In this document: piece after piece, positions 46,336 to 54,572 of the stretch
Numbering within the stretch: position 1 is the first letter of the stretch
Layout: every line of letters starts with the position of its first letter
NCBI GenBank assembly: GCA_035507035.1
Contig: DATJOJ010000065.1
Coordinates: 1 to 64,000, forward strand
Direction of reading: 5' to 3'
DNA from: DATJOJ01 sp035507035
GTDB taxonomy: Bacteria; Acidobacteriota; Terriglobia; Terriglobales; Acidobacteriaceae
DNA length: 64,000 bases
Translations under genes and position numbers: made by a program
Notes under the pieces: generated by a model
Told to the model about the DNA's origin: nothing
The model's database searches: none
What the model saw: the letters and a program-made list of their open reading frames with translations, nothing else

Positions 46336-46763
46336 ACACCTGCGTGGTTGACGCCAGCGTCGCGGCGAAGTGGTTGCTCCCAGCCGCGGGAGAGCCTTCG
46401 GCGGAAGAAGCCTTGGAGCTACTGCAGGATCATGCCGAAGGACGCCTTCGCATGGTAGTGCCGGATCTTTTCTGGGCGGAATTGGGCAACATCTTGTGGA
46501 AAGCGGTTCGGGGGAGACGCATCCCAGGGTCGGCTGCTATGGAGGGTCTTCAACTAACTATTGCACGTAGTTTTCCTACGCTTTCATCGCGGCTTCTGCT
46601 TGAGGACGCCTTTGTTATTGCAAATGCGTTCGATCAAACGGTTTACGACGCGCTGTATGTTGCAGCGGCAGTTCACTCCCATTGTCAATTGATAACTGCG
46701 GATGAGCGTCTCGCTACCGCGCTGGCAGCACATTTGCCTGTGAAATCACTGGGATCTCTCTAG
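46332..46763 (+). CDS. PIN-domain toxin, VapC/FitB-like
   Basis: The 143-residue PIN ribonuclease begins at a GTG overlapping the antitoxin stop. Conserved acidic residues are visible: VVDASVAAKWLL (first Asp), PDLFWAELGNILW (Glu), VYDALYVAAAV and LITADERLATA (third and fourth acidic positions). VapC toxins cleave tRNA or rRNA when freed from antitoxin. The pair forms a complete type II module between the coiled-coil membrane protein and the MerR-XRE-cupin regulator; no sign of decay is seen. Confidence 0.9.
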   Translation: MNTCVVDASVAAKWLLPAAGEPSAEEALELLQDHAEGRLRMVVPDLFWAELGNILWKAVRGRRIPGSAAMEGLQLTIARSFPTLSSRLLLEDAFVIANAFDQTVYDALYVAAAVHSHCQLITADERLATALAAHLPVKSLGSL

Positions 46764-46766
46764 TCC

Positions 46767-47567
46767 CTAGAACGTCGGCGGTGTGTTCACCCACAACACC
46801 CAGGTCTCGCTCCGCCCCGGATTCAGCCAGCGGTGCGGCATGGCGCTTTCGAAGTAAAAACTGTCTCCCGGCTTCAGCCTGTATTCGTCATTGCGCACCG
46901 AAATCTTCAATTCTCCGCGCAGCACGTAAAGAAACTCCTCACCCTCGTGTGTATAGGATTCGCCGCTGCCGGCATTGGGAGCAATGCGAAACAGATGCGG
47001 CTCCATGATGGTGTGGCCCCAGGCCAGCAATTCCATGCGTACCCCTCGGCCTGTTTCCAGGATCTTCCGCTGCTTCGGCGACACCAGGGGACCGCGCGAT
47101 TCCGCAGGGCCGAAGAAATCAAGAATGTTCACTTTGTAAAAGCGCGCCAGTTTGCGTAGGGTGCCTACCGACGCGCTCATGTGCATGCGTTCGACCGCGC
47201 TCAGAAAGCCCACCGAAATCCCGACAGCTTGAGCCACCTGCGCCAAAGAAGAGCCTCGCTGCTGCCGCAGTTGGCGTAGCCGCCGACCAAGGGTCACGGT
47301 CGCGGCCGGCGCGTGCGTCGACACTCGCCCTTCCCGCCTCATCACGTGCGCGATGGCTGGCGCATTCAAACCGCGCTCTTTCCGGAGGAAACGAGCCCGC
47401 TTCAGGACTTTCACATCTTCGTCGGTGTACAGCCGGTAGCGGCTTTGGCTGCGCTGCGGGCGGGTCAGGCCGAGACGCTCCCAGGAACGAATAGCTGACG
47501 GTGACACGCCCACCAAGCGGGCAACGTCTCCGATTTTCAAGTAGGATTGGGGCCCGGCGCGGCTCAT
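46767..47567 (-). CDS. MerR + XRE + cupin triple-domain transcriptional regulator
   Basis: The ATG at 47567 gives 266 residues. The first 75 or so form a MerR-type winged helix (YLKIGDVARLVGVSPSAIRSWERLGL...RLYTDEDVKVLKRARFLRKERGL). The next 60 form an XRE helix-turn-helix (LGRRLRQLRQQRGSSLAQVAQAVGISVGFLSAVER). The last 90 form a cupin (GESYTHEGEEFLYVLRGELKISV...LKPGDSFYFESAMPHRWLNPG). XRE+cupin is the plan of PuuR and similar regulators of polyamine or amino-acid catabolism; an additional MerR head is unusual. It is divergent from the receptor and catabolic genes at 47725-60283, so it probably controls them through the shared intergenic region. Confidence 0.85.
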   Translation of the reverse strand: MSRAGPQSYLKIGDVARLVGVSPSAIRSWERLGLTRPQRSQSRYRLYTDEDVKVLKRARFLRKERGLNAPAIAHVMRREGRVSTHAPAATVTLGRRLRQLRQQRGSSLAQVAQAVGISVGFLSAVERMHMSASVGTLRKLARFYKVNILDFFGPAESRGPLVSPKQRKILETGRGVRMELLAWGHTIMEPHLFRIAPNAGSGESYTHEGEEFLYVLRGELKISVRNDEYRLKPGDSFYFESAMPHRWLNPGRSETWVLWVNTPPTF

Positions 47568-47724
47568 CGGACAATTAGCTATTCCCCCGAACTTACGCCC
47601 TGCGTACGCCCCATTTTTCCCTTGACAGTACAGGGCTTGCTTCTCTAACCTTGCGCGATTATAGCAAGGTTTGCTTTTCGCACAAGACGTTAATTCACAA
47701 CTCCGCGACAATTTGGAGGCCCCG

Positions 47725-50700
47725 ATGCGACCGTCTCAAGTACGTCGTCTTCCCCATTCGCTGCATGTGATCGCGGTGGTAGCAATACTAGGTGGCTTGG
47801 CCGCTGCCCAGAGTACCAGCGGCAGAATCGTCGGCCGCGTCGCCGATCCTACCGGGGCGCTCATTGCCGGCGTCACCGTGACCCTCACGGATCAGTCGAC
47901 CGGGGTTACGCGTACTGCCAAGACCAGCGACAGCGGCGACTATACGTTCGTGGAGGTGAAACCCAGCACCTATACCGTGACCTTCGAGCAGACCGGTTTT
48001 AAGAAGAATGTTCAGAAGGACATCATCATTAACGTCAATCAGGTGCTGACTCTGAATTCTGTGCTCCAAGTCGGAGAGACTCAGGAAACCGTCGAAGTCA
48101 CTTCCCAGGCGCCGCAGGTCGACACCACCAGCACTCAACTTGGCGCCGTGATCAACGACCGCTCGGTCAACGAGTTGCCCTTGAACACTCGCGACACGTA
48201 CCAATTCCTGCAGTTGCAGCCTGGCGTTACTGCACAGTTAGGAAACGGCAACGGCAGTCTCTTCTTCGGATCGCAAGATGCCGGTTCGGTGTCGGTGAAT
48301 GGCGGTCGCACTCGCGCCAACAATTTCAGCGTGAACGGCGGCGATGCCAACGATCAGTTTGTGAACTTGCCGACCATCCAACCTACCCCTGACAGCGTCG
48401 AGGAGTTCCGCGTCATTACGAATACATTCGATGCGGAGTATGGCAGAAATTCCGGCTCCGTGGTTAACGTGATCACAAAATCCGGCACGAACGGCTATCA
48501 CGGCGATGTCTACGAATATTTCCGCAACACTGTGCTCGATGCGCAAGGCTACTTCAACTCCGTGCGACCGCAGTGGAACCAGAACCAATTCGGGGGCACG
48601 TTCGGCGGTCCCATTAAGAAAGACCGAACTTTCTTTTTCACGTCGTATGAAGGACGCCGTGTACGTCAGGGTATTCCCGGTCAAGTTGTCAATGTGCCGA
48701 CGCCGGCCGAGGGGCAGGGAAACTTTTCTGGTGCGGGCGGCTTTGACGTCATCAACACCACCACTGGCCTGCCTTATGGCATTACTCAGGATTTCGTCGC
48801 CCAGGCACTTAACGGCCGGCCAGGATGCGCTGCGGCACTTGGGGGCAGTATCCCGATGCCTTCGACGCAACCGAACGGATTGGTGCCTTGGGCAAGCGTA
48901 TTTCCGACCGGCATGATCCCTAGCGCCTGCCAAGATCCCGTCGCCGTCAACCTGATGCAAAGATTCATCCCCGGCCAGAATGTCGGATCAGGATTGAGCC
49001 AATTAGTTCCAGTCAGCACCGATAATGAAGATCAGTTCACGGTACGCGTAGATCACAGAATTACCAACAATCAGAATTTCAGCGCGTATTACTACTTCAA
49101 CGATATCCGGCAGATCGCTCCCTACAATGAATTCGAACAAGCCGGCGCCAACGTTCCCGGATTCGGCAATCTCAACAACAATCGCTTTCAACAGTGGAAT
49201 CTGAGCCACACCTGGACGATCAGCCCGTCCCTGGTGAATGAATTTCGCTTCACTTATATGCGTGAGGGCGAACTGGGATTCTTAAAGCCCCAAAATACGA
49301 ACGCAGTAACCGATTCCTGCACCGGTGCCGCAACCCCATTCTGCTTCACCGGTACTTCCGATTCCTCCGCTATCAACAGCCTCATCACGGGCTCCGGTAT
49401 TCCACCCGGCAAGGCCGGCATCACGCCGGGTTTGCCCGCTAATCTCACCGGCGTTCCCTACGTCAACATCAGCGGCGGCGCCCAGATCGGCAACAATTTC
49501 GAAGGATTTCTACCGCAAGTTGGAAACAGCTTTCAATGGTCGGACAGTCTGACTTGGGTGAAAGGAACGCATACGTTCAAGTTCGGAACGGATGTGCGGC
49601 GGCAGCGTTTTGATCAGTATTACTATTTTGACGTCAATGGCGAATATACTTTCAACAACAGCGGACCCAATGCCATAGTTCCGGGGGACGGCGATAACTA
49701 TGCGGAATATCTCCTCGGACTAACTGACACCTACACGCAAGGATCGGGACAGCGCGAGGATGTTCGGGTTTTTTCGATTTACCCGTTCGCGCAGGATAGC
49801 TGGAAGATCAAACCGAATCTGACACTCAACTATGGGTTGCGTTGGGAGTTGAATACCCCTCCAACTGACATTTCCGGCCACGTGGAGACTTTTCGCCCGG
49901 GGCAAAATTCAACCGTCCATCCCTGTCAGCTAAGCCCGCTCAGTGTTTCTTATTTCACGACACAATTTGGAGTGGCCGACCCGACCTGCGCCAATACCGG
50001 AGTGACTCCAACCGGCTTGGTGGTTCCCGGAGATGCTGGCGTCCCTGCGGGCATGACCAGCACTTATTACAACGGCTTCGCGCCGCGAATCGGAATCGCT
50101 TGGAGTCCAGGGAATTCAGGCAAGACCAGTATCCGCGCTGGCTGGGGAATTTTCTATAACCCGATCGAAGAACTGGTCATGGCACAATTCGGTGCCGAAC
50201 CGCCCTTCGGCGGAAGTTCTTCGCTGTTCGACACATTTTTTAACACTCCGTTCGTTTATCAGGCGGGAGGTACGCCAGCCCCTAATCCGTTCAACGGCAT
50301 CATCACGCCGGCCCCGGGACAGCCGGTCGATTATTCGCTCTTTCGCCCTCTTCTCCTTTACGGGGAATTTCAGCCGCACCTGCGCACTCAATACAGCGAG
50401 CAGTACAACCTGACGATTCAGCGGCAGTTGACGCAGGACATGATGTTTCAGATCGGATATGTAGGATCCCAGGGCCACCGTCTGCTGGCTTCTTACGACC
50501 TCAATCCATCCACGCCGCAAACCTGCCTCGATCTGATGAATATCGCCGCAGCCAATCCGAGCGCTGTCCTGACCGGGCCCGGAGGAAGCCAGACCACCTG
50601 CGGTCCATTCCTCGAGGACGCGCCCTTTTTTATCCCTGGCGGTACCAAGTTGCCAAATGCGCTCCATTTGCCATACGCACAGAATCATTCCGTGATCCCG

Positions 50701-51555
50701 GCCGGAACCACCGTTGGACCGAATGGCATAACCCTCGTCGGTCTGCGCCCATATTCTTCGCCGAGTTGCAACCCGCTTAGCGGAGCTGGGTGTCCGGTGG
50801 ACGGCATCCCGGTGTTCAGCGACATTTTCGCCGAAGATACCATCGCGAACTCCAATTACAACGCGCTGGAAATGATGCTCGAAAAGCGCTTCTCGCATGG
50901 CTTGCAGTTCCAGGCCGCATACACCTACAGCAAATCGATCGACGACGGATCTACGTTCGAGGAAACGCTGAATCCCTTCAATTTTGGCGCCAGCCGAGCG
51001 GCGTCTTTGTTTAATGCCTCGCAGCGCTTCGTCATCAGTTATGACTGGCAACTGCCTATCCCAAAGCATGAGGGCTTCGTGGGCAGGCTGGTAAATGACT
51101 GGGCCGTCTCGGGAATTACGCAGTTCCAGGCCGGGTTCCCCATTCGCCTGGATACCGAGAACGACAATGAGCTGATTGCCAGCATCTTCTTCCTGGGAAC
51201 CGAGGCTCCTTCGCTGGTGGCGCCGTTCCAGAAGTTGAATCCTAAAACCAACGGCGGCTTCTTGTTCAATCCAAACGATTTTCAGGATCCGCCGCTCGGC
51301 CAGTTCAATAACGGAACGCAGCGCACCATCTGCTGCGGTCCGGGCCTGCAGGACTGGGATTTCGCCGTGCACAAGCAAATCAACGTCAGCGAAAGTAAGT
51401 ATTTCCAATTCCGGGGAGAGATTTTCAATATTTTCAATCATACGAATTTCTACAACCCCGACGGACATTTCTCGGACGGGCCAACGGAGTTTGGCAAGAT
51501 CACCCAGGCACAGGACCCGCGCCTGGTGCAGTTTGCGTTAAAATTCTTCTTCTAG
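47725..51555 (+). CDS. Oar-like TonB-dependent outer-membrane receptor with carboxypeptidase-regulatory domain
   Basis: The 1,276-residue protein starts at the ATG at 47725 (GGAGG 5 nt upstream). After a signal peptide (LHVIAVVAILGGLAAAQ) it has a transthyretin-like carboxypeptidase-regulatory domain (STSGRIVGRVADPTGALIAGVTVTLTDQSTGV, then FVEVKPSTYTVTFEQTGFKK), a plug region (NELPLNTRDTYQFLQLQPGV...GGRTRANNFSVNGGDAND) and a large barrel ending in KFFF. This is the Oar-like group numerous in acidobacteria, which take up large substrates such as peptides or glycans. It lies at the head of the aminotransferase gene series, separated by a hairpin at 51563-51584. Confidence 0.9.
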   Translation: MRPSQVRRLPHSLHVIAVVAILGGLAAAQSTSGRIVGRVADPTGALIAGVTVTLTDQSTGVTRTAKTSDSGDYTFVEVKPSTYTVTFEQTGFKKNVQKDIIINVNQVLTLNSVLQVGETQETVEVTSQAPQVDTTSTQLGAVINDRSVNELPLNTRDTYQFLQLQPGVTAQLGNGNGSLFFGSQDAGSVSVNGGRTRANNFSVNGGDANDQFVNLPTIQPTPDSVEEFRVITNTFDAEYGRNSGSVVNVITKSGTNGYHGDVYEYFRNTVLDAQGYFNSVRPQWNQNQFGGTFGGPIKKDRTFFFTSYEGRRVRQGIPGQVVNVPTPAEGQGNFSGAGGFDVINTTTGLPYGITQDFVAQALNGRPGCAAALGGSIPMPSTQPNGLVPWASVFPTGMIPSACQDPVAVNLMQRFIPGQNVGSGLSQLVPVSTDNEDQFTVRVDHRITNNQNFSAYYYFNDIRQIAPYNEFEQAGANVPGFGNLNNNRFQQWNLSHTWTISPSLVNEFRFTYMREGELGFLKPQNTNAVTDSCTGAATPFCFTGTSDSSAINSLITGSGIPPGKAGITPGLPANLTGVPYVNISGGAQIGNNFEGFLPQVGNSFQWSDSLTWVKGTHTFKFGTDVRRQRFDQYYYFDVNGEYTFNNSGPNAIVPGDGDNYAEYLLGLTDTYTQGSGQREDVRVFSIYPFAQDSWKIKPNLTLNYGLRWELNTPPTDISGHVETFRPGQNSTVHPCQLSPLSVSYFTTQFGVADPTCANTGVTPTGLVVPGDAGVPAGMTSTYYNGFAPRIGIAWSPGNSGKTSIRAGWGIFYNPIEELVMAQFGAEPPFGGSSSLFDTFFNTPFVYQAGGTPAPNPFNGIITPAPGQPVDYSLFRPLLLYGEFQPHLRTQYSEQYNLTIQRQLTQDMMFQIGYVGSQGHRLLASYDLNPSTPQTCLDLMNIAAANPSAVLTGPGGSQTTCGPFLEDAPFFIPGGTKLPNALHLPYAQNHSVIPAGTTVGPNGITLVGLRPYSSPSCNPLSGAGCPVDGIPVFSDIFAEDTIANSNYNALEMMLEKRFSHGLQFQAAYTYSKSIDDGSTFEETLNPFNFGASRAASLFNASQRFVISYDWQLPIPKHEGFVGRLVNDWAVSGITQFQAGFPIRLDTENDNELIASIFFLGTEAPSLVAPFQKLNPKTNGGFLFNPNDFQDPPLGQFNNGTQRTICCGPGLQDWDFAVHKQINVSESKYFQFRGEIFNIFNHTNFYNPDGHFSDGPTEFGKITQAQDPRLVQFALKFFF

Positions 51556-51562
51556 CCTGAAA

Positions 51563-51584
51563 CCGGGCAGTTACGGCTGCCCGG
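51563..51584 (+). terminator. Hairpin between receptor and aminotransferase genes
   Basis: A perfect 8-bp stem CCGGGCAG (51563-51570) / CTGCCCGG (51577-51584) with loop TTACGG lies just after the receptor stop. There is no clear U-tract, but stem strength and position suggest a terminator or a processing site that separates receptor expression from the catabolic genes. Confidence 0.55.
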
Positions 51585-51635
51585 CCACATTCTAATAGCC
51601 GCTTCGCTGTGGCTTGAGCATCCTTGGAGACCCAG

Positions 51636-53009
51636 ATGTATCCCGAATTGCAGAAAGAACTTTCCGCCTTCGAGCGGCGCACGCCGAAGTCCGCCGAATC
51701 TCACAAGCGAAATCTGAAGCGCATCCCGCTGGGGGTTGCCAGCAACTATCGCGCCTACGACCCTTATCCGATATTCGTGAAAGAAGGGAACGGCTCACAC
51801 TTCCGCGACCTCGATGGCAACGACTACATCGACCACAACCTTTGCTTCGGCGCGCTGATGGCGGGGCATTGCCACCCAGCTGTGATGAAAGCGGTTCAGG
51901 CGCGTTTGAGCCTAGGCACCATGTTCGGGATGCCGCACGACATGGAGTGGCAGCTTGCCGAAGAAATCGCTCAGCGCTTTCCGGTTGAGATGGTGCGCTT
52001 CGGCTCCAGCGGAACCGAAGCCACGATGCATGCTTGCCGCTTGGCACGTGCGGCGACTGGACGCGATAAAGTCTTGAAGTTCGAAGGCTGCTATCACGGC
52101 TTGCATGACACTGCTTTGGTCAGCGTGAAGCCTCATGCGCCGGAATATGGCGATGTCAATGCTCCGATTTCTGTTCCCGGTGGTTTGGGAGTCCCGAAAG
52201 CTTCGCTGGCCAACGTTCCGGTGGCAACATTCAACGATCTCGCGAGCGTCGAGCGTCGCTTCAAGGAGAATCCCGGCGAAATCGCTGCCATCATTCTTGA
52301 GCCGATCATGATGAATGTCGGCCTCTGCATTCCTCAACCCGGTTTCCTGCAGGGTCTCCGCGACATCTGCACGAAAAATGGGGCTCTGTTGATCTTCGAC
52401 GAAGTAAAGACCGGCGCGAAGCTTTGCCGCGGGGGAGCCTCAGAATATTTCGGGGTGAAGCCCGACATTATTTGCCTCGCGAAATCCATCGGCGGCGGCC
52501 TTCCGCTGGCTGCCTTCGGTGCACACAAATCCGTCATGGATTTGATTTCTCAGCACAAAGTTTTTCACGGTGGGACCTACAACACGAATCCAGTTTCGAT
52601 GGCGGCCGGCCTTGCTACCTTCCGCGAGGTGCTCACCACCGAAAATTACGCGCACGTTGAGAAGTTGGAGAAGAAGTTGGCCGAAGGCTATCGCAAGACC
52701 ATCGCCAAGACTGGTCTCCAAGCCTATATTGCCAGCGCAGGGGCCAATGGCGCGCTCATGCTTTATCCGAAAGAAATTCGCAATTACCGCGATTGGACCA
52801 CAATCGATATCGATCTCTGGCGCCATTACTGGTTTGGCATGGTCAATCGCGGCGTCATGGCTCAGCCGTATTGGTGGGATGAGCAGTGGACCATCTCGGT
52901 GCAACACACCGAGAAGGACATCGACCAGCACCTGGCGGCCTTCGAAGATGTGGCGCCGGCATTGGCAAAAGCCCAGCAAGAACGGAGCGCGGAGATGGCA
53001 ATTGGCTAG
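51636..53009 (+). CDS. Class III aminotransferase, GSA-aminomutase/beta-amino-acid transaminase-like
   Basis: The PLP enzyme starts at the ATG at 51636 (GGAG 6 nt upstream; TTG at 51624 is less likely) and has 457 residues. The fold-type I signature includes RFGSSGTEATMHACRLARA, FEGCYHGLHD, LIFDEVKTGAKL and the PLP-lysine segment CLAKSIGGGLPLAAFG. It resembles glutamate-1-semialdehyde aminomutases and the beta-amino-acid (beta-phenylalanine type) transaminases. The absence of hem genes nearby and the catabolic company make the transaminase role likelier. An unusual aromatic stretch (LWRHYWFGMVNRG...QPYWWDEQW) is near the substrate-side C-terminus. Confidence 0.85.
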   Translation: MYPELQKELSAFERRTPKSAESHKRNLKRIPLGVASNYRAYDPYPIFVKEGNGSHFRDLDGNDYIDHNLCFGALMAGHCHPAVMKAVQARLSLGTMFGMPHDMEWQLAEEIAQRFPVEMVRFGSSGTEATMHACRLARAATGRDKVLKFEGCYHGLHDTALVSVKPHAPEYGDVNAPISVPGGLGVPKASLANVPVATFNDLASVERRFKENPGEIAAIILEPIMMNVGLCIPQPGFLQGLRDICTKNGALLIFDEVKTGAKLCRGGASEYFGVKPDIICLAKSIGGGLPLAAFGAHKSVMDLISQHKVFHGGTYNTNPVSMAAGLATFREVLTTENYAHVEKLEKKLAEGYRKTIAKTGLQAYIASAGANGALMLYPKEIRNYRDWTTIDIDLWRHYWFGMVNRGVMAQPYWWDEQWTISVQHTEKDIDQHLAAFEDVAPALAKAQQERSAEMAIG

Positions 53010-53039
53010 AATCTCGCGGGGACAGCCGCCCCGTAGCCT

Positions 53040-53086
53040 GCCCTGAGCGCAGTCGAAGGGTGCTGTCCGGCGGAGCGCAGCTCCGC
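53040..53086. repeat. Repeat core and mini-hairpin before the permease gene
   Basis: CCTGAGCGCAGTCGAAGGGTG (53042-53062) is a copy of the CCTGAG...GAAGG repeat family, followed by a perfect 7-bp stem GCGGAGC-GCA-GCTCCGC (53070-53086). The pair matches the arrangement at 13872-13912. Being intergenic in an operon, it may affect mRNA stability. Confidence 0.6.
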
Positions 53087-53105
53087 AGTCCGAGTCAGGA
53101 GAGTG

Positions 53106-54563
53106 ATGTCAGGACAAGGAACGGAAGACAACCAGCCCCATCTCAAGCGCGTGCTGGGTCGGCGGGACCTAGTGCTTCTGTTCGTAGTTGCAGTCTTCAA
53201 CCTGAACGTGGTGCCGTCGATCGCCGCCAACGGAGGCGTCACCATCTGGTTGTGGCTTATTTCTTTGCTGTTGTTTTTCTGGCCGCAGGGAATTGCCGTG
53301 ATCGAGTTGGCGCATCGTTACCCCGGTGAGGGCGGCGTTTATTTGTGGGCCAAAGAAGTTTTTGGCGATTTTCATGGCTTTCTCTCGGGCTGGTGCTATT
53401 GGACGAACAACATGCTGTATGTCCCGACGGTGATGCTGTACTTCGTCGGCGTTTCGGTGTTCGTCCTCGGGCCCGGCCATGCGAATCTGGCGGATAACAA
53501 GCTGTTCGCGTTGACCGCGTCGACCGCACTACTGGCTCTGCTGACAATCTTGAATATCGTCGGCTTGAGCGTCGGAAAGTGGCTGAACAATCTCGGTGGC
53601 ATCGGTACCGGCATCGCCGCTGCCACGCTCATTGGGCTCGGCATCGTGATTTGTATGCGCTACGGAGTGAACGTAACTGCGGCCGATTTTAAGATTCCGG
53701 CCAACCCGCGCTTCGTGCTGAATTCGTTCGGCGTGATTTGCTTTGGTTTGGTTGGTCTGGAATTGGCCTCGGTGATGGGCGACGAAATCCGCGATCCCCA
53801 ACGAACGTTGCCCGGAGCGGTTGCCTGGGGAGGAGTAATTTCTGGATTCTTGTACATTTCGGTGACATTGATCTTGCTCATCGCGATTGCCAAGAACGAT
53901 ATCAACGTACTGCAGGGAATCGTGCAGGCGGTGAGCCACATGGCATCCAAAGTCGGAATCGGCTGGATCGTCGCCCCTTTTGCGCTAATGCTCAGTTTGT
54001 CGATCGCCGGCATCGGTTCGGCCTGGATGGGCGGTTGCGCGCGGATCCCATTCGTCGCGGGACTCGATAAATACATGCCCGCTTGGCTGGGCCATCTTCA
54101 CCCGCAATACGCCACGCCTTATGCCGCGCTGATCGTGCAGTTTGTCGTATCGCTGATCCTGTGCATGATTAATTTCGCGGCATCCGGCGGAGTGCAAGAA
54201 GCATTCCAGACCATGTTGTCCCTGGCGGTTGTATTGCAGTTGGTGCCCTTCGTTTACGTATTCGCCGCGCTGCTGAAATTCGCCGCCAAAGATTCGGGGG
54301 GAGAAGCGCATTACAGCAAGAACGTTCTCGTGCTTGCGGGCGGAAGCGGATTGTTCACCACGATTCTCGGAATCGTCTTGGCTTTCGCGCCCGCCAAGCA
54401 GATCACTTCGCTCTTTCGCTACGAAGCAACCATGATTGGTCTGACATTCTTTTTCATCGCTATGGCGGCATTTTTCTTCTTTGTTTACGGCCGCCGAAAG
54501 CATGTTCATGTAGACGCGGGCGTCTTCGCCCGTGCAGGCGAGCGTAGCTCGCCTTATCGATAG
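53106..54563 (+). CDS. APC-superfamily amino acid/polyamine permease
   Basis: The inner-membrane transporter has about twelve helices (485 residues from the ATG at 53106, AGGAG upstream). It begins RDLVLLFVVAVFNLNVVPSIAANG and has the APC features WPQGIAVIELAHRYPGEGGVYLWAKEVFGDFHGFLSGWCYW (helices 2-3 region, given here as one run of shorter motifs) and GLVGLELASVMGDEIRDPQRTLPGA. This fits amino-acid or polyamine antiporters or symporters. The final codons (AGVFARAGERSS) are built from palindromic repeat sequence (54537-54553), suggesting that a repeat has replaced the original C-terminus. It sits between two catabolic enzymes, so it probably imports their substrate. Confidence 0.88.
   Translation: MSGQGTEDNQPHLKRVLGRRDLVLLFVVAVFNLNVVPSIAANGGVTIWLWLISLLLFFWPQGIAVIELAHRYPGEGGVYLWAKEVFGDFHGFLSGWCYWTNNMLYVPTVMLYFVGVSVFVLGPGHANLADNKLFALTASTALLALLTILNIVGLSVGKWLNNLGGIGTGIAAATLIGLGIVICMRYGVNVTAADFKIPANPRFVLNSFGVICFGLVGLELASVMGDEIRDPQRTLPGAVAWGGVISGFLYISVTLILLIAIAKNDINVLQGIVQAVSHMASKVGIGWIVAPFALMLSLSIAGIGSAWMGGCARIPFVAGLDKYMPAWLGHLHPQYATPYAALIVQFVVSLILCMINFAASGGVQEAFQTMLSLAVVLQLVPFVYVFAALLKFAAKDSGGEAHYSKNVLVLAGGSGLFTTILGIVLAFAPAKQITSLFRYEATMIGLTFFFIAMAAFFFFVYGRRKHVHVDAGVFARAGERSSPYR
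54537..54553. repeat. Mini-hairpin inside the permease 3' end
   Basis: A perfect 7-bp stem GGCGAGC-GTA-GCTCGCC is preceded by GGGCG-TCTT-CGCCC at about 54518-54531. Both lie in the last 16 codons of the permease gene and look like inserted repeats. Confidence 0.6.
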
Positions 54564-54572
54564 GAGAGATTT

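Noticed and set aside
50116..51468. A 450-codon frame on the minus strand
   Set aside because: Antisense to the TonB-dependent receptor; no family features and no ribosome-binding site.
51636..53009. hemL (glutamate-1-semialdehyde aminomutase for heme synthesis)
   Set aside because: Sequence is related, but the gene sits in a catabolic series with a permease, dehydrogenases and two other transaminases, and resembles beta-amino-acid transaminases as much. No hem neighbours.
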